Counted from the first letter of the stretch, positions 45,765 through 55,262 are shown. The stretch is DNA of 64,000 nt from Roseomonas xinghualingensis (GCF_025791835.1 NZ_JAOXLP010000012.1:1-64000), one strand, 5' to 3'. Notes: a model not told the origin generated them from the letters alone. A program made the numbers and translations.

Positions 45765-47609
45765 TTAGCCGGCGCTCCGGGCCGCCGCGAGGGCGCGTTC
45801 CTTCGCCGGGTCCACCCACCAGCTATCCAGCCCCAGGGCGCGCTTCGGATTGCGCTCCGGGCGGCCGAACTTGTCCCACCAGACCAGGCGGAAGGTGCGG
45901 CTGTGCCATTGCGGGATGGTGTGGAAGCCCCAGAGCAGCACACGGTCCAGCGCGCGGCAGCTGGCCGTCAGCTCCTCGATCGTCTGGGCGTTGACGATCA
46001 TCTCCACGATCTCGTCGACCACCGGGTCCTTGATGCCGATCGTATTGCGGCTGCCGGGCTCATCCGCCTTGGCACTGCTCCAGTAATCCCGCTGCTCGTT
46101 GCCCGGGGAGGAGGACTGGCCGAACACGTCCACCGTCATGTCGTAGTCGAAGGAATCCATCCGCACCTGGTACTGTGGCGGGTCCACGGTACGCACCCGC
46201 GCCTCGATCCCGAGGCGCTGCAGGGCCTGGATATAGGGCAGGGCCACACGCTCGAAGGTGGGGCCGTTCAGCAGGATCTCGAACTCGAAGCGCTGGCCCT
46301 GGGCATTGGTCAGGCGGCGGTCGCGCACGGTCCAGCCGGCCTCGCGCAGCAGTTCCAGCGCGCGCCGCGCCTGCTCGCGGTTGTTGCCGCTGCCATCCGT
46401 GACCGGCAGCTTGAATTCGCGGGTGAAGACCTCCGGTGGCAGCCGGTCCTTGAAGCGCTCCAGGATCTCCTTCTCCCGCCCTTCCGGCAGGCCGCGCGAC
46501 GCGAAATCGGAGTTGGAGAAGTAGGAACTCGTGCGCGCATAGGAATTGTAGAAGAGGTTGGCGTTCATCCATTCGAAGTCGAAGACCAGCCCCAGGGCCT
46601 CGCGCACGCGCCGGTCCCGGAAGAGCGGCCGCCGCTCGTTCATGACGAAGCCCTGCAGTCCGGTCGGCAGCTCGTGGCGGATCTCGTCACGCTTCACCCA
46701 GCCACGGCGCACGGCTGGGAAGTCATAGGCCGTGGCCCAGTCACGCGCCACATTCTCCGTGCGGAACTCGATCTGCCCAGCCTTGAAGGCTTCCAGCGAG
46801 ACGGTCGCGTCACGGAAGTACTCGTAGCGCATCACGTCGAAGTTGTTCGTGCCCTTCATCGTGGGCAGGTCACGGGCCCAGTAATCATCCACGCGGCGAT
46901 AGACGATGGACCGCCCCGCCTCGAAGCGCTCAACCTTGTAGGGGCCGGAACCGAGCGGCGCCTCCAGCAGCGGCCGGGCGAAATCGCGCCCCGCCCACCA
47001 GTGCTTCGGCAGCACGGCGAGCTGGCCGAGGATCAGGGCCAGCTCCCGGTTCTGGTCGGTGGAGAAGCGGAAGGTCACGCGGCGCGGGCTCTCGGCCACC
47101 ACCTCGGCCACATCGGCCCAATAGGCGCGGTAGAAGGGGCGGCCGTGCTCGCGAAGCGTGTTGAAGGTCCAGACCACGTCATCCGCCGTGATGGGGCGGC
47201 CATCATGCCAGCGGGCGCTCTCGCGAAGCTCGAAGGTCACGCCGCGCTTGTCGGCGGGCAGCTCCACCATCTCGGCCAGATGGCCGTATTCGGCACTCGC
47301 CTCGTCCGAGCTTTCCTTCAGCAGCGTGTCATAGAGCAGGCCGCTCCCCGTGGCCGGCGTGCCGCGCAGGATGAAGGGGTTGAAGCTGTCGAAGCTGCCC
47401 AGGGCATACAGGGTGATCTCCCCACCCTTCGGCGCATTCGGGTTCACCCAGGGGAAATGCGTGAAATCCGCCGGCAGCGCCGGCTCCCCCAGCAGCGACA
47501 GGGCATGCATCCGGCGTGGCGCCGGTGGCTGTGCCACCTGAGCGAACGCGGGCATGGAGGGAAGGGCGCCGGCGGCAAAACCGGCGGCAAGGAAGGTACG
47601 GCGGCGCAT
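45765..47609 (-). CDS. yejA: microcin C/peptide ABC transporter substrate-binding protein YejA
   Basis: The protein has 614 residues, SBP family 5. The leader MRRRTFLAAGFAAGALPSMP has a twin-arginine-like RRRTF and a Sec/Tat-type cleavage site (AFAQ). Conserved parts include FPWVNPNAPKGGEITLYALG, SARWHDGRPITADDVVWTFN, and the long YejA-specific segment GTNNFDVMRYEYFRDATVSL. These proteins bind oligopeptides, microcin C or muropeptide fragments for YejBEF. A perfect inverted repeat lies immediately upstream of the ATG (47616-47641). Confidence 0.92.
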   Translation of the reverse strand: MRRRTFLAAGFAAGALPSMPAFAQVAQPPAPRRMHALSLLGEPALPADFTHFPWVNPNAPKGGEITLYALGSFDSFNPFILRGTPATGSGLLYDTLLKESSDEASAEYGHLAEMVELPADKRGVTFELRESARWHDGRPITADDVVWTFNTLREHGRPFYRAYWADVAEVVAESPRRVTFRFSTDQNRELALILGQLAVLPKHWWAGRDFARPLLEAPLGSGPYKVERFEAGRSIVYRRVDDYWARDLPTMKGTNNFDVMRYEYFRDATVSLEAFKAGQIEFRTENVARDWATAYDFPAVRRGWVKRDEIRHELPTGLQGFVMNERRPLFRDRRVREALGLVFDFEWMNANLFYNSYARTSSYFSNSDFASRGLPEGREKEILERFKDRLPPEVFTREFKLPVTDGSGNNREQARRALELLREAGWTVRDRRLTNAQGQRFEFEILLNGPTFERVALPYIQALQRLGIEARVRTVDPPQYQVRMDSFDYDMTVDVFGQSSSPGNEQRDYWSSAKADEPGSRNTIGIKDPVVDEIVEMIVNAQTIEELTASCRALDRVLLWGFHTIPQWHSRTFRLVWWDKFGRPERNPKRALGLDSWWVDPAKERALAAARSAG

Positions 47610-47615
47610 GGGCTG

Positions 47616-47641
47616 GAGATTGGGGTTTAAAACCCAATCTC
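47616..47641 (-). promoter_or_regulatory. perfect inverted repeat just upstream of yejA
   Basis: GAGATTGGG and CCCAATCTC form a 9-bp stem around GTTTAAAA, ending about six bases before the yejA ATG and beginning about 14 bases after the hisN stop (minus strand). It occupies the position where the ribosome site of yejA should be; no good Shine-Dalgarno is left. It could be a leaky terminator after hisN, an operator or an RNA element controlling yejA translation. Confidence 0.5.
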
Positions 47642-47655
47642 TCAACTGGCCGAAA

Positions 47656-48429
47656 TCAAACAGAAAGCAACTCGGTGCAGGCAGACAGCAGCGCCGGGTC
47701 ACCCACGGCCAGCACATCGCCCTCCGAGTCCAGGGTAAGCGGACGCCCCGCATGGTCGGTCACCCGCCCTCCGGCACCTTCCACCACGGGGACCAGCGCA
47801 CCCCAGTCCCAGGGCTTCATCGCCGCTTCCGCCACGATATCCACCAGCCCCAGGGCCACCAGGCCATAGGCATAGCAGTCGCCACCCCAGGTGGTGCGGC
47901 GCGCGGCGCGGCGAAGGGCCTGGAAGCCGGCATCCTGGCCGGGCGGGAACATGTCAGGGCTGGTGCAGGATAGTTCGGCCTGCCCGACCTCGGGGCAGGG
48001 CCGGCACCCCACGGTTCCACCGAAGGGGCCATGGAACAGGGTACGACGCCCTTCTACCCCGATCCAGCGCTCACCGGTCGCGGGCTGGTCGATGATTCCC
48101 AGCACCGGGCGCCCCCGGTGCAGCAGGCCGATCAGCGTGCCGAAGATGGGGCGGCCGGTGACAAAGGCCCGGGTGCCATCGATCGGGTCCAGGACCCAGA
48201 CCCATTCGGCATCGGGGCGATCCGGGCCGTATTCCTCCCCGATCACCCCATGGTCGGGGTGATGGCGGGCGATATGGTCGCGGATGGCACGCTCGGCGCC
48301 GCGATCGGCTTCCGTGACGGGGCTGGCATCACCCTTCGCCTCGACCAGCAGGGCCGAACGAAAGAGGGGGCGGATGACCGCCCCCGCAAGATCCGCCGCG
48401 GCCTCGGCCGAAGCGACCAGCTTGTCCAT
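47656..48429 (-). CDS. hisN: histidinol-phosphatase, inositol monophosphatase family
   Basis: The protein has 257 residues. The metal-dependent phosphatase motifs are GVIGEEYGPDRPDAEW (first Glu), WVLDPIDGTRAFVTGRPIFG (DPIDGT) and the C-terminal AAMKPWDWGALVPVVEGAGG (WDWGA). The combination KPWDWGALVPVVEGAGG and GGDCYAYGLVALGLVDIV is typical of the HisN type, which hydrolyses histidinol phosphate in the alphaproteobacterial histidine pathway. Inositol-1-phosphatase is the alternative. It lies 13 bases downstream of the cytochrome c gene. Confidence 0.88.
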   Translation of the reverse strand: MDKLVASAEAAADLAGAVIRPLFRSALLVEAKGDASPVTEADRGAERAIRDHIARHHPDHGVIGEEYGPDRPDAEWVWVLDPIDGTRAFVTGRPIFGTLIGLLHRGRPVLGIIDQPATGERWIGVEGRRTLFHGPFGGTVGCRPCPEVGQAELSCTSPDMFPPGQDAGFQALRRAARRTTWGGDCYAYGLVALGLVDIVAEAAMKPWDWGALVPVVEGAGGRVTDHAGRPLTLDSEGDVLAVGDPALLSACTELLSV

Positions 48430-48442
48430 CAGGCCCCGAGCC

Positions 48443-48973
48443 TCAGGGAAGAGGCTGCGGGTTAGCCGATAGGCTGCGGAGATACGCGATCACATCCGCC
48501 CGCTGCTGGGCCTGGCTCAACCCGGCATAGGCCATGCGGGTGCCCGGAACGGCGGCGGCGGGACGGTTGAGGAACGCATTCAGCTCCTCATAGCCCCATT
48601 TCTTGTCATGCAGCGCCTTCATCGCCGGGGAGTAGTTGAAGTCCTCCCGATGCGCGTGCGGACCACCCACCACATCATACAGATTGGGCCCGACCGCATT
48701 GCGCCCACCTTCGGTGAAGGTGTGGCAGGCGGCACAGGCACGCGTGGCGACAGTGCGGCCATTCTCTACATTGGCATTCGCCAGCAGCGGACCGATCGGG
48801 TCCAGCGCGGCCGGGGCCGCAGGAGCAGCGGACGCCACCACCCCGCCCGTCTCAATCGCAGGCTTGTCCAAGCGATGAGGATGCACAACCAACCCGCCGA
48901 TCAGCCCGGCGACCATGAAGCTGATGCCCGCGGTCAGAACCGCCGCGAACGCCTTGTTGCCTTCCAGGCTCAT
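48443..48973 (-). CDS. membrane-anchored class I c-type cytochrome
   Basis: The protein has 176 residues. The uncleaved N-terminal helix (FAAVLTAGISFMVAGLIGGL) anchors it in the inner membrane. The haem site is RACAACHTFTEG, and the distal Met is in PGTRMAYAGLSQ; VGPNLYDVVG and the C-terminal helix QQRADVIAYLRSLS are typical. This matches the CycM/cytochrome c552 type that passes electrons from the bc1 complex to cytochrome oxidase. It is divergent from kdsB, and the cycM-kdsB-pheA neighbourhood is common in alphaproteobacteria. Confidence 0.92.
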   Translation of the reverse strand: MSLEGNKAFAAVLTAGISFMVAGLIGGLVVHPHRLDKPAIETGGVVASAAPAAPAALDPIGPLLANANVENGRTVATRACAACHTFTEGGRNAVGPNLYDVVGGPHAHREDFNYSPAMKALHDKKWGYEELNAFLNRPAAAVPGTRMAYAGLSQAQQRADVIAYLRSLSANPQPLP

Positions 48974-49142
48974 ACGCCCTGCCCGAATCCCGTGTTGTGC
49001 CGCATCCAAACGCATAGCGGCCCACGCGTTTGCGCGGTCCCGCCGTCGCGGCTAGAAGCCGGCGGACCATAATGTTCCCGGACTTCCACGACAACCCGTG
49101 GTAGCCCGGCCCCGCAGCGGGTGCCGCAGAGAAGGGACAAAC

Positions 49143-49901
49143 TTGAACCCGATCGTCCTGATTCCCGCCCGCATGGCCTCCACGAGGCTTCCGGGCAAGC
49201 CCATGGCCGATATCCACGGCCGCCCCATGATCGTGCATGTGCTGGAGGCCGCCCGCGCAGCCGGAATCGGCCCGGTCGCCGTCGCCTGCGACGCCCCGGA
49301 GATCGAGGCGGCGGTCACCGCCGCCGGTGGCACCGCCGTGATGGTGACGGAGGACCTGCCCTCCGGGACCGACCGGATCGAGCGCGCCCTGTCCATGCTG
49401 GACCCTGCCGGCACCCACGACATCGTCGTGAACCTGCAGGGCGACCTGCCAGCCATCCCCCCCGTCATGCTCCAGACGGTGCTCGCCCCGCTGGCGAACC
49501 CGTTGGTGGACATCGCCTCCCTCGTCGCCCCGGTGGTGAGCGCCGAGGAGGCCGCGGCCCCCAGCGTGGTGAAATGCGCCTGCGCCTTCCCGCCCGGTGC
49601 GCGGGTGGCCCCGGCGCTCTACTTCTCCCGCCATCCCATCCCCTCGGGCGAGGGGCCTCTCTGGCACCATATTGGCATCTATGCCTATCGCCGCGCGGCG
49701 CTGGCCCGCTTCGTGTCCCTCCCCGCCAGCCCGCTGGAGAACCGGGAGAAGCTGGAGCAGCTCCGCGCCCTGGAGGCCGGGATGCACATCGCCGTGGCCC
49801 GTGTGGATCATGCGCCCTTCGGCGTGGACACCCCGGCCGATCTCGCCCGTGCCCGCGCCGTGCTGCATCCGGGCATTGCTGCCCAAAGAGAGACCCCGTG
49901 A
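49143..49901 (+). CDS. kdsB: 3-deoxy-manno-octulosonate cytidylyltransferase
   Basis: The protein has 252 residues, normal for KdsB. It activates Kdo as CMP-Kdo for lipopolysaccharide inner-core synthesis. The N-terminus NPIVLIPARMASTRLPGKPM is the nucleotide-binding signature; VVNLQGDLPAIPP and YFSRHPIPSG are further hallmarks, and FGVDTPADLARARA ends it. Note that the usual QGDEP reads QGDLP here. The start is chosen as TTG at 49143 with AAGGGA upstream, because homology begins at that residue; a GTG at 49098 is the alternative. Its stop overlaps the pheA start (GTGA). Confidence 0.92.
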   Translation: MNPIVLIPARMASTRLPGKPMADIHGRPMIVHVLEAARAAGIGPVAVACDAPEIEAAVTAAGGTAVMVTEDLPSGTDRIERALSMLDPAGTHDIVVNLQGDLPAIPPVMLQTVLAPLANPLVDIASLVAPVVSAEEAAAPSVVKCACAFPPGARVAPALYFSRHPIPSGEGPLWHHIGIYAYRRAALARFVSLPASPLENREKLEQLRALEAGMHIAVARVDHAPFGVDTPADLARARAVLHPGIAAQRETP

Positions 49902-50752
49902 CCCAGATCATCGCCTTCCAGGGCGTGCCCGGCGCCTATTCGGACCTCGCCTGCCGCTCCGCCTATCCCGGCTGGACCACCCTGCCCTGCCCTTCCTTCG
50001 AGGCGGCGATGGCGGCGGTGCGGGAAGGCAAGGCCGATCTGGCCATGTTGCCTTGCGAGAACTCCCTGGCCGGCCGCGTGCCGGACATCCACCGGATGCT
50101 GCCCGACTCGGGCCTGCATGTGGTCGGTGAGCATTTCGAGCGCGTGGAGCACTGCGTCCTCGCTCCCCCGGGCGCCACGCTGGAGACGATCCGCCGCGCC
50201 CATTCCCACCCGGTTGCCCTCGGCCAGGTTCTGAACCTACTCCGCGACATGCGCTGGCAGGCGGTGATCGAGGCCGATACGGCCGGTGCCGCCCAGCTCA
50301 TCGCCCAGCGCGGCGGGGTGGAGGATGCAGCCATCGCCTCCTCTCTGGCGGGCGAGATCTACGGCCTCCAGGTCCTGAAGCGGAACGTGGAGGACGAGGC
50401 GCACAACACCACCCGCTTCTATGTGATGGCACGTGAGCCGGCCCTGCCGCCCGTCAACGCGCCTAACAGCGTTACCACCTTCGTCTTCCGCGTCCGCTCC
50501 GTTCCGGCCGCGCTGTACAAGGCACTCGGCGGCTTCGCGACCAATGGCGTGAACATGACGAAGCTCGAGTCCTACATGCTCGATGGGCGCTTCACGGCAG
50601 TGCAGTTCCTCTGCGACGTGGACGGCCATCCGGAGCAGCCGCCACTACGCCGGGCGCTGGAGGAGCTGCGCTTCTTCTCGCGCGAGGTGCATGTGCTGGG
50701 CTGCTACCCCGGCCATCCCTACCGGCAGGAGCAGGCCGAAGCGGCGGAGTGA
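49898..50752 (+). CDS. pheA: prephenate dehydratase
   Basis: The protein has 284 residues. It converts prephenate to phenylpyruvate in phenylalanine synthesis. The catalytic domain has IIAFQGVPGAYSDLACRSAY, LAMLPCENSLAGRVPDIHRM and the key Thr-Arg-Phe in DEAHNTTRFYVMA. The C-terminal ACT domain includes VFRVRSVPAALYKALGGFAT and NMTKLESYMLDGRFTAVQFL, the phenylalanine-binding GALA/ESRP-like sites for feedback inhibition. There is no chorismate mutase domain. The start is GTG overlapping the kdsB stop. Confidence 0.94.
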   Translation: MTQIIAFQGVPGAYSDLACRSAYPGWTTLPCPSFEAAMAAVREGKADLAMLPCENSLAGRVPDIHRMLPDSGLHVVGEHFERVEHCVLAPPGATLETIRRAHSHPVALGQVLNLLRDMRWQAVIEADTAGAAQLIAQRGGVEDAAIASSLAGEIYGLQVLKRNVEDEAHNTTRFYVMAREPALPPVNAPNSVTTFVFRVRSVPAALYKALGGFATNGVNMTKLESYMLDGRFTAVQFLCDVDGHPEQPPLRRALEELRFFSREVHVLGCYPGHPYRQEQAEAAE

Positions 50753-50844
50753 TCGCGGCTTCGCGATCCCCGCTTCCGCCAAGCCTGCCCATGCCGTAAT
50801 CAGACAGGCAATGAAACCTGCCTGAGGGAAAGGAACGTCCCGAC

Positions 50845-51948
50845 ATGAATTCCCGCGTGAACCGCCGCGCGCTGCTGACGGCTGCCCCGGCCGCCGCAGT
50901 GCCCATCGCCCTCGCCACCCCCGCGATCGCCCAGGCGAATCCCGAGATCCGCTGGCGCCTCACCTCCTCCTTCCCGCGCAACACCGACATCCTGTGGGGC
51001 ACCGCCGAGGCCGTCACGCGCCGCGTGGGCGAACTGACCGATGGCAAGTTCCGCATCCAGGCCTTCCCGGGCGGCGAGATCGCGCCGGCGCTCTCCGCGC
51101 TGGATGCCGTGCAGTCGGGCAGCGTCGAATGCGCCCACACCGCCTCCTACTACTACATCGGCAAGGACCCGACGCTGGCCTTCTTCACGGCCGTGCCCTT
51201 CGGCTTGAACGCCCGTCAGAACACCGCCTGGCTCCGCTTCGGCGGCGGGCAGGAGCTGATGAACGAGATGATGCGCGAGTACAACATCATCGCCTTCCCC
51301 TGCGGCGACACGGGCGCCCAGATGGGCGGCTGGTTCCGGCGCGAGATCCGCACCGTGGACGATGTGAAGGGGCTGAAGTTCCGCATCACCGGCCTCGCCG
51401 GCCAGGTCTTCGCCAAGATGGGCGCCACCCCCTCCGTGACGCCCGCCGCAGACATCTACTCCTCGCTGGAGCGCGGCACGATCGATGCCGCCGAGTTCGT
51501 CGGCCCGCATGACGACGAGAAGCTCGGCTTTGCCCGCGTGGCGCCGAACTACTACGCCCCGGGCTTCTGGGAGCCGGGCGCGCGGCTGCACTTCATGGCC
51601 AACCAGCGCGCCTATGACGCCCTGCCGGCCCAGTACAAGGCGGCGATCCAGGTTGCCGCCGCCGAGGCGGATGCCGAGATGCTGGCGAAGTACGACATCG
51701 CCAACCCGCAGGCGCTGCGCCGCCTGGTGGCCGCCGGCGCCCAGCTCCGCTTCTGGTCCCGCCCGATCCTCGAGGCCGCCTGGCGCGCGACCAACGAGGT
51801 GATGGACGAGCTCGCCAGCAAGAACCCGCAGTTCAAGAAGGTGATGGAGAGCCAGCGCAAGTACCGCGACGAGGTCTATACCTGGCACCGCGTGAGCGAG
51901 AATTCATTCGACAACTTCGCCTTCACGGCTTCCCAGACGGTGCGCTGA
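50845..51948 (+). CDS. TRAP transporter substrate-binding protein (DctP/TakP-type)
   Basis: The protein has 367 residues. The leader MNSRVNRRALLTAAPAAAVP has an RR pair and ends TPAIAQA, so Tat or Sec export is likely. The DctP fold is shown by ELTDGKFRIQAFPGGEIAPA, ECAHTASYYYIGKDPTLAFF and FPCGDTGAQMGGWFRREIRT, the last being typical of TakP-like receptors for 2-oxo acids or calcium-lactate. It ends with the long helix ENSFDNFAFTASQ. No DctQ or DctM membrane gene is adjacent, so its permease must be elsewhere or shared. Confidence 0.9.
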   Translation: MNSRVNRRALLTAAPAAAVPIALATPAIAQANPEIRWRLTSSFPRNTDILWGTAEAVTRRVGELTDGKFRIQAFPGGEIAPALSALDAVQSGSVECAHTASYYYIGKDPTLAFFTAVPFGLNARQNTAWLRFGGGQELMNEMMREYNIIAFPCGDTGAQMGGWFRREIRTVDDVKGLKFRITGLAGQVFAKMGATPSVTPAADIYSSLERGTIDAAEFVGPHDDEKLGFARVAPNYYAPGFWEPGARLHFMANQRAYDALPAQYKAAIQVAAAEADAEMLAKYDIANPQALRRLVAAGAQLRFWSRPILEAAWRATNEVMDELASKNPQFKKVMESQRKYRDEVYTWHRVSENSFDNFAFTASQTVR

Positions 51949-51966
51949 GCCGTCTTGCAGCGTAAA

Positions 51967-52002
51967 GGAAGGCGGCGGAGCCGGGGGGCTCCGCCCCCTT
52001 CC
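51967..52002 (+). terminator. GC-rich hairpin after the TRAP receptor gene
   Basis: GGAAGGCGGCGGAGCC and GGCTCCGCCCCCTTCC pair over 16 positions with one mismatch and a four-base loop, 18 bases after the stop. No T-run follows, so termination may be partial; it precedes uppP by about 20 bases. Confidence 0.6.
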
Positions 52003-52022
52003 TCGTTGATGCGACGGATTCA

Positions 52023-52829
52023 ATGGACATTGCTGGCCTGTTGTCCGCCCTGCTGATGGGCGTTGTGGAGGGGCTGACCGAGTTCCTGCCCATCTCCTCC
52101 ACCGGGCACCTCATCCTGCTGGGGGAGTTGATCGGTTTCGAGGGACCGCCGGGGAAGGTCTTCGAGATCGCCATCCAGCTCGGTGCCATCCTGGCGGTCG
52201 TGGTGACCTACTGGAGCGACCTGTGGCGCATCGCCGGCGGCATGTGGCGACCGCGGACGCTGGAGCGCTACACCGCCACCAATCTCCTGCTCGCCTTCCT
52301 GCCCGCCCTGGTCATCGGGGCTTTGCTGCACGGGCCGATAACCAGGCTTCTCTTCAATCCATGGGTCGTGGCCTTCGCCCTGATCCTGGGCGGCATCGCC
52401 ATCATCCTGATCGAGCGGAAGCGGCCCGAGCCCACGATCATGTCCGTACCCGAGATCGGGCCAATGGGTGCCCTGTTGATCGGCTTCGGTCAGGTACTCG
52501 CCATGATCCCTGGCACCAGCCGTTCGGGCGCCACCATCATCACCGCCCTTCTGCTGGGTGTCGAACGTCGCACGGCGGCCGAGTTCTCCTTCCTCCTCGC
52601 CATTCCGACCATGCTGGCCGCGGCCGTCTACAGCCTCTGGAAAGCACGGAATGACATAGACCTTTCCGACCTGGGCCAGATCGCCATCGGCTTCGCCGCC
52701 GCCTTTGCCGTGGCCCTGGTGGTTGTGCGGTTCGTTCTGGCGCACATCTCAAAAATCGGCTTTTCGCCCTTTGGATGGTACCGAATCGTTCTGGGCGGGA
52801 TCATTCTCCTTTGGCTTGCATTGCGCTAG
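52023..52829 (+). CDS. uppP: undecaprenyl-diphosphatase UppP/BacA
   Basis: The protein has 268 residues with about eight membrane helices. It removes a phosphate from undecaprenyl diphosphate so the carrier can be reused for peptidoglycan and polysaccharide synthesis; overexpression gives bacitracin resistance. The catalytic motif GVVEGLTEFLPISSTGHLIL is at residues 13-32 and the second motif MIPGTSRSGATIITALLLGV near residue 160. Both are intact. The start is ATG at 52023 with no strong ribosome site. Confidence 0.95.
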   Translation: MDIAGLLSALLMGVVEGLTEFLPISSTGHLILLGELIGFEGPPGKVFEIAIQLGAILAVVVTYWSDLWRIAGGMWRPRTLERYTATNLLLAFLPALVIGALLHGPITRLLFNPWVVAFALILGGIAIILIERKRPEPTIMSVPEIGPMGALLIGFGQVLAMIPGTSRSGATIITALLLGVERRTAAEFSFLLAIPTMLAAAVYSLWKARNDIDLSDLGQIAIGFAAAFAVALVVVRFVLAHISKIGFSPFGWYRIVLGGIILLWLALR

Positions 52830-52927
52830 CGGAACACCTGCGGGATGCGGCAAGGTCCATGAAATACGCCCGCTAGCGTGACGCTGGGGCGGACAGAGCA
52901 TGGGCGCATGGGGCAGGAGACAGGCGG

Positions 52928-53464
52928 ATGCTGGGTGGGCGGATGCGCCAGACGCTTCTGGGATTGAGCTTGTCGGGGCTCCTGGTCCTGCCGGCGATGG
53001 CACAGGGATGGCCGGGCGAATCCGGTCCTAATGGCGACCATCTCGGCCTGACGATGAGGCAGTTCGACCGGTTGGGCCCGCCCCCCATCGAAGCCGGCAT
53101 GGGCGAGCGCCAAGTACCGGACCTCACCGTCACCGACTTGCCGGCCGTCACGGTCTATACAGGCACGCCCGTGCTCGACCTACCGCCGGTGGCGAGCCCT
53201 GCCCCGCCTCCTCGTGCGCCACGGCACGAGGCCCGTCGCCGCGGCCAGGACAGTCAGCCCCCCCGCACAGCCAGGTCATCCATCCGCGAGGAAAGCCGCC
53301 TAGATCGGCTGGAGCGTGAACTGGCGGAACGCGGACGGCAGATCGAGCAACTGCAGCAGCAGATCGCACAGGACCGGCAACTGGCACTTGATCCTCGCAG
53401 CACCGGAGCCCGGGCCTCGGGCAGCCTGCTCAGCATCAGCCCGGCTGCCGTAGCGCCACACTAA
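52928..53464 (+). CDS. exported hypothetical protein with C-terminal coiled coil
   Basis: The protein has 178 residues. AGGAG lies nine bases before the ATG. The signal peptide spans MRQTLLGLSLSGLLVLPAMA with cleavage after Ala. The middle is Pro/Arg rich and probably unstructured. Residues 120-155 (ESRLDRLERELAERGRQIEQ and on) form a Leu/Glu coiled coil. No family is recognised. Periplasmic location is inferred from the signal peptide. Confidence 0.6.
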   Translation: MLGGRMRQTLLGLSLSGLLVLPAMAQGWPGESGPNGDHLGLTMRQFDRLGPPPIEAGMGERQVPDLTVTDLPAVTVYTGTPVLDLPPVASPAPPPRAPRHEARRRGQDSQPPRTARSSIREESRLDRLERELAERGRQIEQLQQQIAQDRQLALDPRSTGARASGSLLSISPAAVAPH

Positions 53465-53531
53465 CAGTCAACGGTGCGGTCAGCCTTGCAAAGCCTGGCC
53501 GCACCCACTTGCAGGATTGCTCCTGGCTGCT

Positions 53532-54179
53532 TCAGGCGGACTGCAGCGCCACTTCGTAATCGGCCTCCGTCTTCGCCCGCATCTCCTCCTCGGTGACGCC
53601 GGGGGCCAGTTCGATCAGCCGCATCCGCCCCGCTACCTTGTCGATCTCCATGACGCCGAGATCGGTCACCACCAGATCGACCACCCCTTGCCCCGTCAGC
53701 GGAAGGTTGCAGGACTTCAGCAGCTTCGGCTTGCCGCCGGCGGTGTGCTCCATCAGCACCACCACCCGCTTCACCCCGGCCACCAGATCCATGGCGCCGC
53801 CCATGCCCTTCACCATCTTGCCCGGGATCATCCAGTTGGCGAGGTCGCCATTCTGGGCCACTTGGAGCGCGCCGAGGATGGACAGGTCGATATGCCCGCC
53901 CCGGATCATGGCGAAGCTGTCGGCGGACGAAAAATAGCTCGTCGTCGGCAGTTCGGAGACGGTCTGCTTGCCGGCATTGATCAGGTCCGGGTCCTCCTCC
54001 CCCTCATAGGGAAAGGGACCGATGCCGAGCATTCCGTTCTCGCTTTGCAGCTGGACGGAAACGCCTGCGGGGATGTGATTGGCCACCAGGGTGGGGATGC
54101 CAATCCCCAGATTCACATAGAAGCCGTCCTCCAGCTCGCGGGCGGCGCGGGCGGCCATTTCGTCGCGGGTCCAGGCCAT
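53532..54179 (-). CDS. scoB: 3-oxoacid CoA-transferase subunit B
   Basis: The protein has 215 residues. With subunit A it moves CoA from succinyl-CoA (or acetyl-CoA) to acetoacetate-type acids. It opens with [20 protein letters not shown] and PTLVANHIP, typical of subunit B. The catalytic Glu is in [13 protein letters not shown]. Further conserved parts are [20 protein letters not shown] and [16 protein letters not shown]. It follows scoA by 19 bases. The split-subunit organisation is normal in bacteria. The true acid substrate is not settled by sequence (AtoDA or PcaIJ are related). Confidence 0.92.
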   Translation of the reverse strand: MAWTRDEMAARAARELEDGFYVNLGIGIPTLVANHIPAGVSVQLQSENGMLGIGPFPYEGEEDPDLINAGKQTVSELPTTSYFSSADSFAMIRGGHIDLSILGALQVAQNGDLANWMIPGKMVKGMGGAMDLVAGVKRVVVLMEHTAGGKPKLLKSCNLPLTGQGVVDLVVTDLGVMEIDKVAGRMRLIELAPGVTEEEMRAKTEADYEVALQSA

Positions 54180-54198
54180 GGGGCGCGTTCCTCTCGGC

Positions 54199-54954
54199 TC
54201 AGCGGGCAGGAAGGGGGTCGGTGCCGGCAGCCGCCGGCGTGGCAGGCTCGGAGCGCTTGCGGGTCGTGCGCTGCTCGATGCGCTTCTCCGTGCCGGGCGG
54301 CACCAGGATCATGCGCTTGGTGAAGATGCCGGGGGTGTGGATCTGGTCCGGATCCAACTCGCCCTGCCCCACCAGCTCCTCCACCTCCACCACTGTCACG
54401 CGGGCGGCGGTCGCCATCACCGGGTTAAAGTTCCGCGCGGTCTTGTGGAAGACCAGATTACCCTCGGGATCGGCCTTCCAGGCATGGATGATGGCGAGAT
54501 CAGCCATGATCCCCCGCTCCATTACATAGGTGACCCCATCGAACTCCTGGGTCGGCTTGCCCTCAGCGACGGCGGTACCGACGCCAGTGCGGGTGAAGAA
54601 GGCCGGGATGCCGGCGCCGCCCGCCCGGATGCGCTCGGCCAGCGTGCCCTGCGGGTTGAACTCAATCTCCAACTCCCCGGCCAGGTACTGGCGCGCGAAC
54701 TCCGCATTCTCGCCGACATAGGAGGCGACCATCTTGCGGATCTGGCGTGTCTTCAGCAGCAGCCCCAGCCCGGCATCATCCACGCCGGCGTTGTTCGAGA
54801 CGACGGTGAGATCTTTCACGCCGCTGTCGCGGATCGCCTCGATCAACTGGCTTGGAATACCGCAGAGGCCGAAGCCGCCAGAGTGGATGAGCATCCCATC
54901 GCGCAGCAGCCCGTCCAGGGCCGCCTTCGCATTCGGGTAGAGTTTCCTGCTCAT
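54199..54954 (-). CDS. scoA: 3-oxoacid CoA-transferase subunit A
   Basis: The protein has 251 residues. It opens [20 protein letters not shown] and shows the CoA-transferase I glycine-rich motif [20 protein letters not shown], then [20 protein letters not shown] and [20 protein letters not shown]. The last ~25 residues ([16 protein letters not shown]) form a basic, Pro/Ala-rich tail beyond the usual end. It is co-transcribed with scoB downstream. Confidence 0.92.
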   Translation of the reverse strand: MSRKLYPNAKAALDGLLRDGMLIHSGGFGLCGIPSQLIEAIRDSGVKDLTVVSNNAGVDDAGLGLLLKTRQIRKMVASYVGENAEFARQYLAGELEIEFNPQGTLAERIRAGGAGIPAFFTRTGVGTAVAEGKPTQEFDGVTYVMERGIMADLAIIHAWKADPEGNLVFHKTARNFNPVMATAARVTVVEVEELVGQGELDPDQIHTPGIFTKRMILVPPGTEKRIEQRTTRKRSEPATPAAAGTDPLPAR

Positions 54955-55087
54955 TCGGCGACACCCTCCGGCTTCCTTGTCATCCGGAGGCTAGCCGTCC
55001 GCCGCCATGCTCGAAAGGGGGCAAGAAAAGCACGCAGGGGGGATTGCCCGCCCCAACGGGCAAGGCTATATCGCGGCCCACCGGTGA

Positions 55088-55163
<76 letters not shown>

Positions 55164-55175
55164 GTTTGATGGATG

Positions 55176-55214
55176 AGCGGGGCGCCTGGAAACGGGCGCC
55201 CCGCTCTCTTTTTT
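55176..55214 (+). terminator. rho-independent terminator of tRNA-Ala
   Basis: AGCGGGGCGCC and GGCGCCCCGCT form a perfect 11-bp stem with an eight-base loop, followed by CTCTTTTTT. It begins 13 bases after the tRNA CCA end. It is the strongest intrinsic terminator in the window. Confidence 0.95.
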
Positions 55215-55262
55215 ACCTATCTCTGCCCTACCTGTCCCTGTCCTGCCAGCCCGCTGGCAGGA

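Noticed and set aside
44919..47630. A plus-strand open frame of about 900 codons opposite yejB and yejA
   Set aside because: Antisense shadow of the transporter genes; no family resemblance and no ribosome site.
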